DNA from: an uncultured Clostridia bacterium
GTDB lineage: Bacteria > Bacillota > Clostridia > TANB77 > CAG-508
NCBI GenBank assembly: GCA_934162255.1
Contig: CAKPIG010000003.1
Span: 62,001-126,000 of the forward strand
Direction of reading: 5' to 3'
DNA length: 64,000 nucleotides
The first letter of the stretch is position 1. Every line of letters begins with the position of its first letter. Positions 8,380 through 17,107 of this stretch are shown piece after piece. The translations under genes were made by a program, and so were the position numbers. The notes under the pieces were generated by a model. The model was not told the origin of the DNA, did not search any database, and saw nothing but the letters and a program-made list of their open reading frames with translations.

Positions 8380-9780
8380 TTATTTACTCAACTCGTATAT
8401 AGCCTCTGCATAAATTTTACAAGATAATACTAATTTATCAATATCAATAAATTCATTAGATTGATGGCACATATCTGTATCACCAGGAAAATTAGCACCA
8501 AAAGAAACACAATTTTCAAAAGCTCTAGCAAAAGTAGCTCCTCCGATAGCAATAGGCTCTAAATTAGAATTAGTCATTTTGTTAAAAATACTGCAAAGAG
8601 TTTGAACTAAGTGGTTATTTTTGGGCACATATAGAGGATTTTGCTTACCTGCAATATAGGTTTCTAAAGAATAATTTTTGCACTGTGATTCTACTGAATT
8701 TGTTATGATATCAATAGATGTATTTATAGGAATTCGAAAATTTATTCCAATTTGTAAATAATTTTCATAAAATTTAAAATTACCAACATTTAAAGTAAGC
8801 TTACCAGACTCATCTTCAAAATCTAGACCTAAAGATTTTCCATTAAATTCAGTACTAATATATTTTTCAAAGAAATTGAAAAGTTTAATTTCATATTCAA
8901 AATGATTAAAAATTCTATTAAGCAAAATTAATACAGGAGAAATTGCATTTTTTCCTAAATCAGGGTGAGCAGAATGAGCTTGAATACCTGTAGAATGCAA
9001 AATCATAGAATTATCATTTATAGAATAATTTATTTCAAAATTTAAAGTTTTAAGTTCATCATCAATAAAATCTGTAATATCTGATAGACTAATTTTTGAA
9101 GTATCAATATCAAGAGTAACATTGCACTTCTTGGGAACAACATTAATAGCATTATTATTACAATCTATGTTAGAAATTTTGATTGGTAAGTTTTCATATT
9201 TAGAATAATCATCTTTTATATAAATTGTACAAATACCTTTTTCAGCGTAAATACAAGGAAAATCTGCATCAGGGCTGAAACTTATAGATGGAAGTTCTTC
9301 AACTTCTTTATAATGTTTAATACATTTCCAAGCTTTTTCTTCATTAATACCTAAAATAAGGCGAACTCTGCAATTTACATTCATATTATCTTTTATGGTT
9401 TTCATTGCATATAGTGAAGCAACTACAGGACCTTTATCATCTAAAGCACCACGACCATATATTTTATTATCTTTTATTGTTGCTATAAAAGGGGATGTAT
9501 CCCATCCATCACCAGCTGGAACAACATCTAAGTGCCCAATTATACCTATAAGTTTATCTCCTTCACCAAATTCTATGTAACCACAATAACCATCAATATT
9601 TTTAGTTCTGAAACCTAACCTTGAACCTAGATTTAAAGCATATTCTAAAGCTTCTTTTGCATGTACCCCAAAAGGCATATTAGGGTTATTAGTTTCTTCA
9701 GAAATACTAGGAATATTTATAAGATTGCAAGTCTCTGATATAATTTCATCTTTTAAACTATCAATATACTTTTCAAACAT
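8380..9780 (-). CDS. pepV: M20-family dipeptidase (PepV/Sapep type)
   Basis: A 466-residue zinc (or manganese)-dependent cytoplasmic dipeptidase. Metal-binding motifs in order: IGHLDVVPAGDGW (about 85-97), ALDDKGPV (about 115), INEEKAWK (about 150, the catalytic glutamate region), PDADFP, HSAHPDLGKNA in the lid domain, and GGATFARAF plus DTDMCHQSNE near the C-terminus. The family usually has a GxDEE-type segment where this protein reads GINEEK, a mild divergence. The start at 9780 follows GGAGG; the in-frame GTG five codons upstream belongs to that ribosome site. Confidence 0.9.
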   Translation of the reverse strand: MFEKYIDSLKDEIISETCNLINIPSISEETNNPNMPFGVHAKEALEYALNLGSRLGFRTKNIDGYCGYIEFGEGDKLIGIIGHLDVVPAGDGWDTSPFIATIKDNKIYGRGALDDKGPVVASLYAMKTIKDNMNVNCRVRLILGINEEKAWKCIKHYKEVEELPSISFSPDADFPCIYAEKGICTIYIKDDYSKYENLPIKISNIDCNNNAINVVPKKCNVTLDIDTSKISLSDITDFIDDELKTLNFEINYSINDNSMILHSTGIQAHSAHPDLGKNAISPVLILLNRIFNHFEYEIKLFNFFEKYISTEFNGKSLGLDFEDESGKLTLNVGNFKFYENYLQIGINFRIPINTSIDIITNSVESQCKNYSLETYIAGKQNPLYVPKNNHLVQTLCSIFNKMTNSNLEPIAIGGATFARAFENCVSFGANFPGDTDMCHQSNEFIDIDKLVLSCKIYAEAIYELSK

Positions 9781-9800
9781 AATATTTACCTCCACAAAGA

Positions 9801-9829
9801 ATTATATTATAATCTATGTAAGATATCAA
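9801..9829 (-). promoter_or_regulatory. Promoter of the pepV-type gene
   Basis: Minus strand TTGATA (9829-9824), 17-bp spacer, TATAAT (9806-9801); divergent from the lysS promoter. Confidence 0.65.
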
Positions 9830-9856
9830 GAATAATACAATATTTTACATAAATAC

Positions 9857-9885
9857 TTGATTTTTGGAAGAAAATACATTATAAT
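9857..9885 (+). promoter_or_regulatory. Promoter of lysS
   Basis: TTGATT (9857-9862), 17-bp spacer, TATAAT (9880-9885), 36 bp before the lysS start. Confidence 0.7.
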
Positions 9886-9921
9886 ATTTCTGTATTTAGA
9901 GAAAACAAGGAGAGATGAAAA

Positions 9922-11418
9922 ATGCAAGAAAATAAGCCAAACCAAGAAGTTGAATTAGATGAAAATCATTTAATACAAATAAGAAAAGATAAATTAAAGG
10001 AATTACAAGAACAGGGAAAAGACCCATTTGAAATAACAAAATTTAATAGAACAAACACAGCTGGGGAAATAAAGGCAAATTATGAACAATTTGAACAAAA
10101 AGATGTAACAGTTGCAGGAAGAATTATTGCAAAAAGAATAATGGGAAAAGCATCATTCTGTACAATACAAGATAGTGATGAAAAAATTCAAAGTTATGTA
10201 AGTATAAATGATTTAGGTGAAGAAAGTTACAAGGCATTTAAAACATGGGATATTGGAGATATAATTGGAATAACAGGTTTTGTATTTAAAACAAGAACAG
10301 AAGAAATTTCAGTTCATGCAAAAGAGGTAACATTACTTTCAAAATCATTAAGACCATTACCAGAAAAATTCCATGGATTAAAAGATGTTGATTTAAGATA
10401 TAGACAAAGATATGTGGACTTAATAATGAATCCAGAAGTAAAAGAAACATTTAAAAAGAGAAGTCAAATTGTTAGTGAAATAAGAAATATATTAGATCAA
10501 AAAGGATATCTTGAGGTTGAAACACCTGTATTAAATACAATATCAGGTGGAGCAACAGCAAGACCATTTATAACACATCATAATACATTAGATATACCAA
10601 TGTATCTAAGAATTGCAACAGAATTAAATTTAAAAAGATTAATTGTTGGTGGATATGACAAAGTATATGAAATGGGAAGAATATTCAGAAATGAAGGAAT
10701 GGACATAAGACATAATCCAGAATTTACAACAATTGAACTATATGCTGCATATGAAAATTACCATGACATGATGGATATAACAGAAGAATTATTCCAAAAA
10801 TGTGCTATGAAAGTTTGCGGAACAACAAAAATAACATATCAAGGAACAGAGATTGATTTAAGTGGAAAGTGGAAAAGAATAACAATGATAGATAGCATTA
10901 AAGAAGCTTGTGGAGTAGACTTTAATACTATTAATAGTGATGAAGAAGCTGTTGCATTAGCAAAAGAAAGAAAAATTGAAATCCCAGCAGGAAAAGAAAC
11001 AAGAGGTCATATAATAAGTTTATTCTTTGATGAATATGTTGAAAAAACAATAGTTCAACCAACATTTGTATATGATTATCCAGTAGAAATTTCACCACTT
11101 GCAAAGAGATCTCCAAAAGATTCAAGACTAACAGAAAGATTTGAAGTATTTATTGATGGTAGAGAATATGGAAATGCATTTTCAGAATTAAATGATCCAA
11201 TAGATCAATATGAAAGATTTAAAGAAGAAATTGCAGCAAGAGAAAATGGAGATGAAGAAGCTGGAATGATGGATGAGGATTTCATAAATGCTCTTGAATA
11301 TGGAATGCCACCAACAGGAGGTCTAGGAATAGGAATAGATAGATTAGTTATGTTATTAACAGATTCTGCTTCAATAAGAGATGTATTGCTATTTCCAACT
11401 ATGAAACCTGTAAATTAG
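9922..11418 (+). CDS. lysS: Lysyl-tRNA synthetase, class II
   Basis: Charges tRNA-Lys. The 498 residues match the usual length. There is an N-terminal OB-fold anticodon-binding domain (about 60-150, VTVAGRIIAKRIMGKASF), then the class II catalytic core: motif 1 around VETPVL, motif 2 around RIFRNEGMDIRHNPEFT (about 254-270), and motif 3 GLGIGIDRLVMLL near residue 475. The start follows AGGAGAG. It leads a run lysS, site-2 protease, tsaD, phosphoesterase on the same strand with small gaps. Confidence 0.97.
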   Translation: MQENKPNQEVELDENHLIQIRKDKLKELQEQGKDPFEITKFNRTNTAGEIKANYEQFEQKDVTVAGRIIAKRIMGKASFCTIQDSDEKIQSYVSINDLGEESYKAFKTWDIGDIIGITGFVFKTRTEEISVHAKEVTLLSKSLRPLPEKFHGLKDVDLRYRQRYVDLIMNPEVKETFKKRSQIVSEIRNILDQKGYLEVETPVLNTISGGATARPFITHHNTLDIPMYLRIATELNLKRLIVGGYDKVYEMGRIFRNEGMDIRHNPEFTTIELYAAYENYHDMMDITEELFQKCAMKVCGTTKITYQGTEIDLSGKWKRITMIDSIKEACGVDFNTINSDEEAVALAKERKIEIPAGKETRGHIISLFFDEYVEKTIVQPTFVYDYPVEISPLAKRSPKDSRLTERFEVFIDGREYGNAFSELNDPIDQYERFKEEIAARENGDEEAGMMDEDFINALEYGMPPTGGLGIGIDRLVMLLTDSASIRDVLLFPTMKPVN

Positions 11419-11462
11419 AAATAAAAAGGGATGTTTGTAATTTATAAAACAAGGAGAATTAC

Positions 11463-12197
11463 ATGTTTGGATTTAATTTTGATAAAAAAACATTATATAT
11501 ATTAGTCGGAATATTAGTAATATGTTCACTAATAAGTTATGGAACAGAAGGAATATTTAATTTAGTATTAACTATTCCGGCAGTATTGCTAGCAATAACG
11601 GTTCATGAATTTGGACATGCATTTGCTGCATACAAATTAGGAGATGATACTCCATTAAGACAAGGTAGATTAAGCTTAAACCCAATGGACCACATAGATC
11701 CATTGGGGCTAGCAATGTTATTATTTGCACATATTGGATGGGGAAAACCAGTAGAAATAGATCCAAGAAATTATAACAGAAATATATCTGTTGAAAAAGC
11801 AGATGCAATAGTTGCATTTGCAGGACCACTAATGAATTTTATTACAGCAATAATATTTGCATTAATATATGTGGCAATATATAAATTTGCTAGTGTAGCA
11901 TTTATTACAAGCCAATTGGGATATATAATAATTTCTATAATAGCAGGAATAGTAACATTAGATATAGGCTTGGGAGTATTTAATTTATTACCATTGCCAC
12001 CACTTGATGGTTCAAAAATATTTTTACCAATATTGCCAAAAGGTGCAAAAACATGGTTTATAGATAATGAAAGAATATTTTATTTAATATTCTTGTTCAT
12101 ATGGATATCTGGATTTGCAGGAAAATTAATATCACCATTAATAAGTCGTATGACAGAATGGATACTTAAATTAGCAATGCTTATATTTAGAATTTAG
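11463..12197 (+). CDS. Site-2 protease family (M50) membrane metalloprotease
   Basis: A 244-residue intramembrane protease-like protein with several hydrophobic segments, the zinc motif HEFGHA (about residues 43-48), and a second conserved motif NLLPLPPLDGS (about 179-189) supplying the aspartate ligand. Short M50 proteins of this type resemble SpoIVFB/YwhC but lack a PDZ domain. The substrate is unknown. It lies 44 bp after lysS and 13 bp before tsaD. Confidence 0.88.
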   Translation: MFGFNFDKKTLYILVGILVICSLISYGTEGIFNLVLTIPAVLLAITVHEFGHAFAAYKLGDDTPLRQGRLSLNPMDHIDPLGLAMLLFAHIGWGKPVEIDPRNYNRNISVEKADAIVAFAGPLMNFITAIIFALIYVAIYKFASVAFITSQLGYIIISIIAGIVTLDIGLGVFNLLPLPPLDGSKIFLPILPKGAKTWFIDNERIFYLIFLFIWISGFAGKLISPLISRMTEWILKLAMLIFRI

Positions 12198-12210
12198 AAA
12201 GAAGAAATAA

Positions 12211-13203
12211 ATGAAAGACATATTAGTTTTAGGAATAGAATCTAGTTGTGATGAAACCTCTGTAGCCGTTGTAAAAAACGGGAGAGAGGTTTTATCAAAT
12301 GTAATAGATACACAAATAAAAATTCATGAGCAATTTGGAGGAGTTGTACCAGAAATTGCATCAAGGAATCATATAGAAGCAATATCAAGAGTGGCAATGC
12401 AGGCATTGAAAAATGCGAATGTTAAATTTGAAGATATAGATGTAGTTGCTCCAGCATATGGACCTGGATTAGTAGGAGCTTTACTAGTAGGAGTATCATA
12501 TGCAAGAGGAATATCATATGCATTAAACAAGCCATTAGTGGGAGTTAATCACTTAGAAGGACATATTGCAGCAAATTATATTACGCACAAAGATTTAAAG
12601 CCTCCATTTTTATGCATGCTAACTTCAGGAGGTAATACACAAATAGTTTATGTAAAAGACTATTGTCAAATGGAAGTATTAGGTAGAACAAGAGATGACG
12701 CAATAGGAGAAGCATTTGATAAAGTAGCAAGAGTGATAGGATTAGACTATCCAGGTGGGCCTAAAGTAGATAAATTAGGACAAGAAGGATTAGCTAATAT
12801 AGATTTGCCAAAGACACATTTTGAGAATTTGGACTTTAGTTTTAGTGGAATAAAAACTGCGGTAATAAATCTTCATCACAAGAATCCAAATGTAAACAAA
12901 GCAGATCTTTGCAAGAGCTTTGAAAAAGCAGTAACAGAAGTATTGATAGAAAATATAAAAAAGGCAATAGAACAAACAGGAATAAAAACAGTAGTATTAG
13001 CAGGAGGAGTTTCAGCTAATTCATATATAAGACAAGAATTTGAAAAATTGGAACAAAATGAAATAAAGATATATAAACCAGATTTAAAATTATGTACTGA
13101 TAATGCTGCAATGATTGGTTCTGCAGGATATTATAGATATCTTAACGAAGATTTTTCGGAAAATACATTAAATGCAGTGCCAAACCTAAAAATAGGGGAG
13201 TAA
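12211..13203 (+). CDS. tsaD: tRNA N6-threonylcarbamoyladenosine transferase TsaD
   Basis: Catalytic subunit of the complex that makes t6A37 on ANN-decoding tRNAs. The 330 residues fit the Kae1/TsaD family: ESSCDETSVAVV at the N-terminus, metal-binding NHLEGHIAANY (about 111-121), TSGGNTQIVYV, GEAFDKVARV, and GGVSANSYIR with CTDNAAMIG near the C-terminus. The start ATG lies 13 bp after the protease gene. Confidence 0.96.
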   Translation: MKDILVLGIESSCDETSVAVVKNGREVLSNVIDTQIKIHEQFGGVVPEIASRNHIEAISRVAMQALKNANVKFEDIDVVAPAYGPGLVGALLVGVSYARGISYALNKPLVGVNHLEGHIAANYITHKDLKPPFLCMLTSGGNTQIVYVKDYCQMEVLGRTRDDAIGEAFDKVARVIGLDYPGGPKVDKLGQEGLANIDLPKTHFENLDFSFSGIKTAVINLHHKNPNVNKADLCKSFEKAVTEVLIENIKKAIEQTGIKTVVLAGGVSANSYIRQEFEKLEQNEIKIYKPDLKLCTDNAAMIGSAGYYRYLNEDFSENTLNAVPNLKIGE

Positions 13204-13207
13204 ATAA

Positions 13208-13912
13208 ATGTCAATATTCGTAATAGCAGATCTGCATTTATCTTTTGCACATCCAAAACCAATGGATATATTTGGAGATAATTGGACAGGTCATGAAGAA
13301 AAAATAAAACAAGATTGGATAAAAAAAGTAAAACAAGAAGACTTAGTCGTATTGCCAGGAGATTTTTCATGGGAAACATATTTAGAAAATACAAAATTAG
13401 ATTTTGAATATCTAAACAGTCTTCCAGGAAAAAAACTTTTATTAAAGGGAAATCATGATTATTGGTGGACAACAATAGCAAGTATGAAAAAATATTTTCA
13501 AGAAAATAATTTTTCAAATATAGATTTCTTATACAATAATAGTTATGAATTTGATAATAAAATATTGTGTGGCACAAGAGGTTGGGCTATATTTGATGAA
13601 GACATGGATAAAAAACTTGTAAAAAGAGAACTTATTCGATTAGATTTATCTTTACAAGATGGAGTAAAAAAATATGGAAATGAAAAAGAAATAATTGTAT
13701 TTATGCATTATCCTCCAATAACTAAAGCAAGTATAATTTCGGGAGAAGAAGCAGAATTCATACAGCTTATGAAGAAGTATAATGTAAAAAGATGCTACTA
13801 TGGGCATTTGCATGGACCATCAATACAAGATGCGATAGAAGGTAATATAGAAGGAATAGACTTTAAATTAGTAAGTGCAGACGGTTTAGATTTTAAATTA
13901 ATAAAGATATAA
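13208..13912 (+). CDS. Calcineurin-like metallophosphoesterase
   Basis: A 234-residue cytoplasmic phosphoesterase with the metal ligand motifs ADLHLS (8-13), GDFSW (about 52-56), KGNHDYWW (about 78-85), HYPP and GHLHGP (about 197-202). This set defines the binuclear calcineurin-like fold; the substrate is not predictable. It starts 4 bp after tsaD and ends at a terminator. Confidence 0.88.
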   Translation: MSIFVIADLHLSFAHPKPMDIFGDNWTGHEEKIKQDWIKKVKQEDLVVLPGDFSWETYLENTKLDFEYLNSLPGKKLLLKGNHDYWWTTIASMKKYFQENNFSNIDFLYNNSYEFDNKILCGTRGWAIFDEDMDKKLVKRELIRLDLSLQDGVKKYGNEKEIIVFMHYPPITKASIISGEEAEFIQLMKKYNVKRCYYGHLHGPSIQDAIEGNIEGIDFKLVSADGLDFKLIKI

Positions 13913-13913
13913 A

Positions 13914-13946
13914 CGAGAATTTTTTACGAATTCTTGTTTTTTTTTA
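13914..13946 (+). terminator. Terminator of the lysS-tsaD gene run
   Basis: CGAGAAT pairs with ATTCTTG (one wobble), followed by a long T tract, 1 bp after the phosphoesterase stop. Confidence 0.8.
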
Positions 13947-13962
13947 TTTGTTATAGTACAAT
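13934..13962 (+). promoter_or_regulatory. Possible recG promoter overlapping the terminator
   Basis: TTGTTT (13934-13939), 17-bp spacer, TACAAT (13957-13962), 17 bp before recG. The -35 lies in the T tract, so it may be fortuitous. Confidence 0.4.
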
Positions 13963-13979
13963 AACAACGAGGTGAAAAA

Positions 13980-16025
13980 ATGGTAGATTTAAACAAAGAC
14001 GTAAAATATGTAAAAACAGTGGGACCTAATAGAGTAAAACTACTTAACAAATTAAAAATATATACATTAAAAGATTTAATAACATATTTTCCAAGAGATT
14101 ATGAAGACAGAAGCAAACCTAAAAAAATATATGAATGTGTAGATGGAGAAGAAACGCTAATAGAAGCAATTGCTGTAAATAAAATAATAGAAATACGTAG
14201 AGGTAAGATGATAATAAGCAAATTAACAGTAAGAGATGAAACAGGAATATGTTATATAACATGGTTTAATCAGGGATATTTAAAAGATAAATTTCAAGCA
14301 GGAAGAAAATATCGTTTTTTTGGAAAAGTATCAAATAAAAATGGAAGAATAGAAATGAATTCGCCTGTTTATGATGAAATAGATAAAAGTAAAAATACAG
14401 GAAAAATAATACCAATATATCCGCTAACATATGAATTAAAGCAAAATACTTTGAGAAAAATTATAGAAAATGGTTTAGAAGAAGTAAAAGGTAAATTAGA
14501 TGAAACATTACCAGAATATATAATAAAAGAAAATAATTTATGGAACATAAATAAAACAATAGAAAGAATTCACTTTCCACATGAATTAGCAGATTTCAAT
14601 AAAGCACGAGAGAGATTAGTATTTGAAGAATTATTAATAACACAATTAGCATTATTAAAATTAAAAAATAATTATGAACATGAAACAAATGGAATAAAAT
14701 TTGATGAAAATGTTCAAATGTCAGATGTTATAGAAAAGCTGCCATTTAAATTAACTAAAGCACAGCTAAGAGTATTAGAAGAAATTGATAGAGATATGGA
14801 AAGTAATAAGCCAATGAATAGATTACTACAAGGAGATGTTGGTTCAGGAAAAACAGTAGTTGCAATGATAGCAGCATATAAAGCAGTAAAATCAGGATAT
14901 CAAGTAGCTATAATGGCTCCGACAGCAATACTTGCAAGTCAACATTTAGAAGGATTTCAATCTATATTAGAACAATTTGGCATAAGAACAGAACTATTAA
15001 TATCAAGTATTACAAAAAAGAAAAAAACGGAGATATTAGATAAACTACAAAATGGAGAAATAGATATACTAGTTGGAACACATGCTATACTAGAAGAAAA
15101 TGTAATATTTAAAAACTTAGGTTTAGTAGTCACAGATGAACAACATAGATTTGGTGTAAAACAGAGAGGAACAATTGCTTCAAAGGGAGAAAATCCAGAT
15201 ATAATAGCAATGTCTGCAACACCAATACCAAGAACATTAGCGTTAATATTATATGGAGACTTAGATATATCAATAATTGATGAATTACCACCAAATAGAA
15301 AGAAAATAGAAACATTTGCAGTTAGAAAAAACATGGAAGAAAGAGTAAATGCATTTATAGTCAAGCAAATAGAAGAAGGAAGACAGGCATATATTGTATG
15401 TCCTTTAGTAGAAGAAAATGAAGAAATGCAGTTAAAATCAGTAATGAAACTTGCAGAAAAATATCAAAAAGAAACTTTTTCGCAATATAAAGTTGCATAT
15501 TTACATGGAAAAATGAAAGCAAAAGAAAAAGATGAAATAATGGAAAAATTTAAAGATGGAGAAATTCAGATATTAATAGCAACAACTGTAATAGAAGTTG
15601 GAGTAAATGTACCAAATGCGAGTGTAATGGTTGTAGAAAATGCTGAAAGATTTGGTTTAGCACAATTACATCAGTTAAGAGGAAGAGTAGGAAGAGGAGA
15701 ATATCAATCATATTGCATATTAAAATATGAAGGAAATGGAGATACAGTAAGGCAAAGAATGAAAGTAATGTGTGATACAAATGATGGATTTATAATTTCG
15801 GAGAAGGACTTAGAATTAAGAGGTTCAGGAGATTTTTTTGGAACAGAACAACATGGAATACCAGAATTCAAAATTGCAAATTTATTTGAAGATATAGGAA
15901 TATTAAAACAAGTCCAGAAAATATCTGTAAAAATTGTGAAAGACGACCCACTATTAAAAAATGTAAAAAATATCCAATTAGAACAACAAGTAAAAGAAAA
16001 ATTTGAGTCAAGAATAGAACTTTAA
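13980..16025 (+). CDS. recG: ATP-dependent DNA helicase RecG
   Basis: Remodels stalled replication forks and branched recombination intermediates. At 681 residues it has typical length. Visible: wedge/OB domain (about 55-150), Walker A GDVGSGKT (about 284-291), MAPTAILASQH, the DEQH-type box VTDEQHRFG (about 383), SATPIPRTL, and in the second RecA domain TTVIEVGVNVPNA and QLRGRVGRG. A C-terminal wedge follows. The start follows GAGGTGAAAAA. Confidence 0.96.
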   Translation: MVDLNKDVKYVKTVGPNRVKLLNKLKIYTLKDLITYFPRDYEDRSKPKKIYECVDGEETLIEAIAVNKIIEIRRGKMIISKLTVRDETGICYITWFNQGYLKDKFQAGRKYRFFGKVSNKNGRIEMNSPVYDEIDKSKNTGKIIPIYPLTYELKQNTLRKIIENGLEEVKGKLDETLPEYIIKENNLWNINKTIERIHFPHELADFNKARERLVFEELLITQLALLKLKNNYEHETNGIKFDENVQMSDVIEKLPFKLTKAQLRVLEEIDRDMESNKPMNRLLQGDVGSGKTVVAMIAAYKAVKSGYQVAIMAPTAILASQHLEGFQSILEQFGIRTELLISSITKKKKTEILDKLQNGEIDILVGTHAILEENVIFKNLGLVVTDEQHRFGVKQRGTIASKGENPDIIAMSATPIPRTLALILYGDLDISIIDELPPNRKKIETFAVRKNMEERVNAFIVKQIEEGRQAYIVCPLVEENEEMQLKSVMKLAEKYQKETFSQYKVAYLHGKMKAKEKDEIMEKFKDGEIQILIATTVIEVGVNVPNASVMVVENAERFGLAQLHQLRGRVGRGEYQSYCILKYEGNGDTVRQRMKVMCDTNDGFIISEKDLELRGSGDFFGTEQHGIPEFKIANLFEDIGILKQVQKISVKIVKDDPLLKNVKNIQLEQQVKEKFESRIEL

Positions 16026-16081
16026 ACGACATAAAATGACAATGATAATAAAAATAAATTACAAAAAATGGAAAATAATGC

Positions 16082-16110
16082 TTGCAAAAAATTGGAAAGT
16101 GTGCTATAAT
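16082..16110 (+). promoter_or_regulatory. Promoter of the 16186 gene
   Basis: TTGCAA (16082-16087), 17-bp spacer, perfect TATAAT (16105-16110). The leader of about 70 nt has a small AAAGATA/TATCTTT hairpin at about 16139-16161. Confidence 0.7.
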
Positions 16111-16185
16111 ATAAGAGTACTAATTAATAATGTTGCCGAAAGATAAAAGAGGAATATCTTTTGAGAGAAAAAAGGAGGAAGTCCA

Positions 16186-16545
16186 ATGGGACAGAAAGAG
16201 AGACTTATTAATGAAGCGTTGGCTGAGGTTATGGAATTGCGGTTAGACCGATACCATACTATTTTTCTTGCCAATATGGTGGTGAGAAGAATAAACAAAC
16301 CGACTGCTAAGATGGATGTTCTGGCTGAAGAAGTAATGGCAGATATGCCGTTACTTTATGAAAAGAAAAATCTAATTGTTGTGAGTGCTCGAAGAAGTTT
16401 AGAAAACTTGGAAGAAGCATTAGATGGTTCAAAAACCATCCCTAAAAGTTGGCTTACAGGGCAAGTTGTGAGCCATACGGTAAAAGCTTTGGCCGAAAGA
16501 ATATCTGCAAAGGTATTTGTTCCCAACAATACCTCCGAAGACTAA
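16186..16545 (+). CDS. Hypothetical helical protein, 119 aa, atypical codon use
   Basis: Not recognised. A soluble, probably all-helical 119-residue protein without a signal peptide or membrane segment; it contains DRYHTIFLANMVVRRINK near residues 21-38 and a Lys/Arg-balanced charge pattern. It is preceded by a full AGGAGG site 8 bp before the ATG, its own consensus promoter and its own terminator. Codons such as GCG, CCG, CTG, GTG and ACC, rare in recG upstream, make it look acquired. No neighbour suggests a function. Confidence 0.75.
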   Translation: MGQKERLINEALAEVMELRLDRYHTIFLANMVVRRINKPTAKMDVLAEEVMADMPLLYEKKNLIVVSARRSLENLEEALDGSKTIPKSWLTGQVVSHTVKALAERISAKVFVPNNTSED

Positions 16546-16548
16546 AAA

Positions 16549-16590
16549 CGAGAAAGTCAGTTACAAATGTGGCTGACTTTCTTGTTTTTT
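16549..16590 (+). terminator. Terminator of the 16186 gene
   Basis: CGAGAAAGTCAG pairs with CTGACTTTCTTG, followed by six T's. Confidence 0.9.
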
Positions 16591-16643
16591 ATTGACTTTA
16601 TGAAAAAAATGTAATAATATAAGAAAAAAAGGATGTAGGTATT

Positions 16644-16832
16644 ATGTTGAAAATAATTTTAACTTTAATTGGAACAATAATATTATTGTTTGGAGTTGTG
16701 CTAATATATGATGCAAGGCAATTGACAAAAAAGTTATTTGGATTTGGTGATCAAAATGAAGCAACAACAGGATTAAAGATTATGGGAGTCTTGTTAAGTA
16801 TAGTTGGAGCTCTGATTATATTTTTCTGCTAA
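16644..16832 (+). CDS. Small two-helix membrane protein, 62 aa
   Basis: A 62-residue protein with two hydrophobic segments (2-24 and 43-61) separated by a short charged loop containing YDARQLTKKLFGFGDQNEAT. Small proteins of this form are common in Clostridia and unnamed. The start is preceded by AAAAGGATG. Codon use matches the host. Confidence 0.65.
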   Translation: MLKIILTLIGTIILLFGVVLIYDARQLTKKLFGFGDQNEATTGLKIMGVLLSIVGALIIFFC

Positions 16833-16849
16833 AAATTTTTGAAAAAATA

Positions 16850-16878
16850 TTGACATTGAAAATCAAATATGTTAATAT
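16850..16878 (+). promoter_or_regulatory. Promoter of tRNA-Leu
   Basis: TTGACA (16850-16855), 17-bp spacer, TAATAT (16873-16878), 30 bp before the tRNA. Confidence 0.65.
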
Positions 16879-16908
16879 ATTAATTGTCGTTAAGATAATA
16901 ATAAAAAT

Positions 16909-16992
16909 GCGGATGTGGCGGAACTGGCAGACGCGCTGGTCTTAGGAACCAGTGTCAACGACGTGGAGGTTCAAGTCCTCTCATCCGCACCA
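16909..16992 (+). tRNA. tRNA-Leu (TAG)
   Basis: 84-nt class II tRNA with acceptor GCGGATG/CATCCGC, anticodon stem CTGGT/ACCAG closing loop CTTAGGA (anticodon TAG), a long variable arm GTGTCAACGACGT and an encoded CCA. Confidence 0.95.
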
Positions 16993-17029
16993 ATAACGAA
17001 TCTGTTCAAACTAATAGAACAGCGAGACA

Positions 17030-17065
17030 AAATCAATCAGAAAATAAAATCTGGTTGATTTTTTT
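17030..17065 (+). terminator. tRNA-Leu terminator
   Basis: AAATCAATCAG pairs with CTGGTTGATTT and is followed by T's. A second small hairpin (CTGTTC/GAACAG, 17002-17022) lies between it and the tRNA. Confidence 0.8.
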
Positions 17066-17107
17066 GTATAAAATGTGGTATGATTTAAAGAAATAATGGA
17101 GGAAGAA

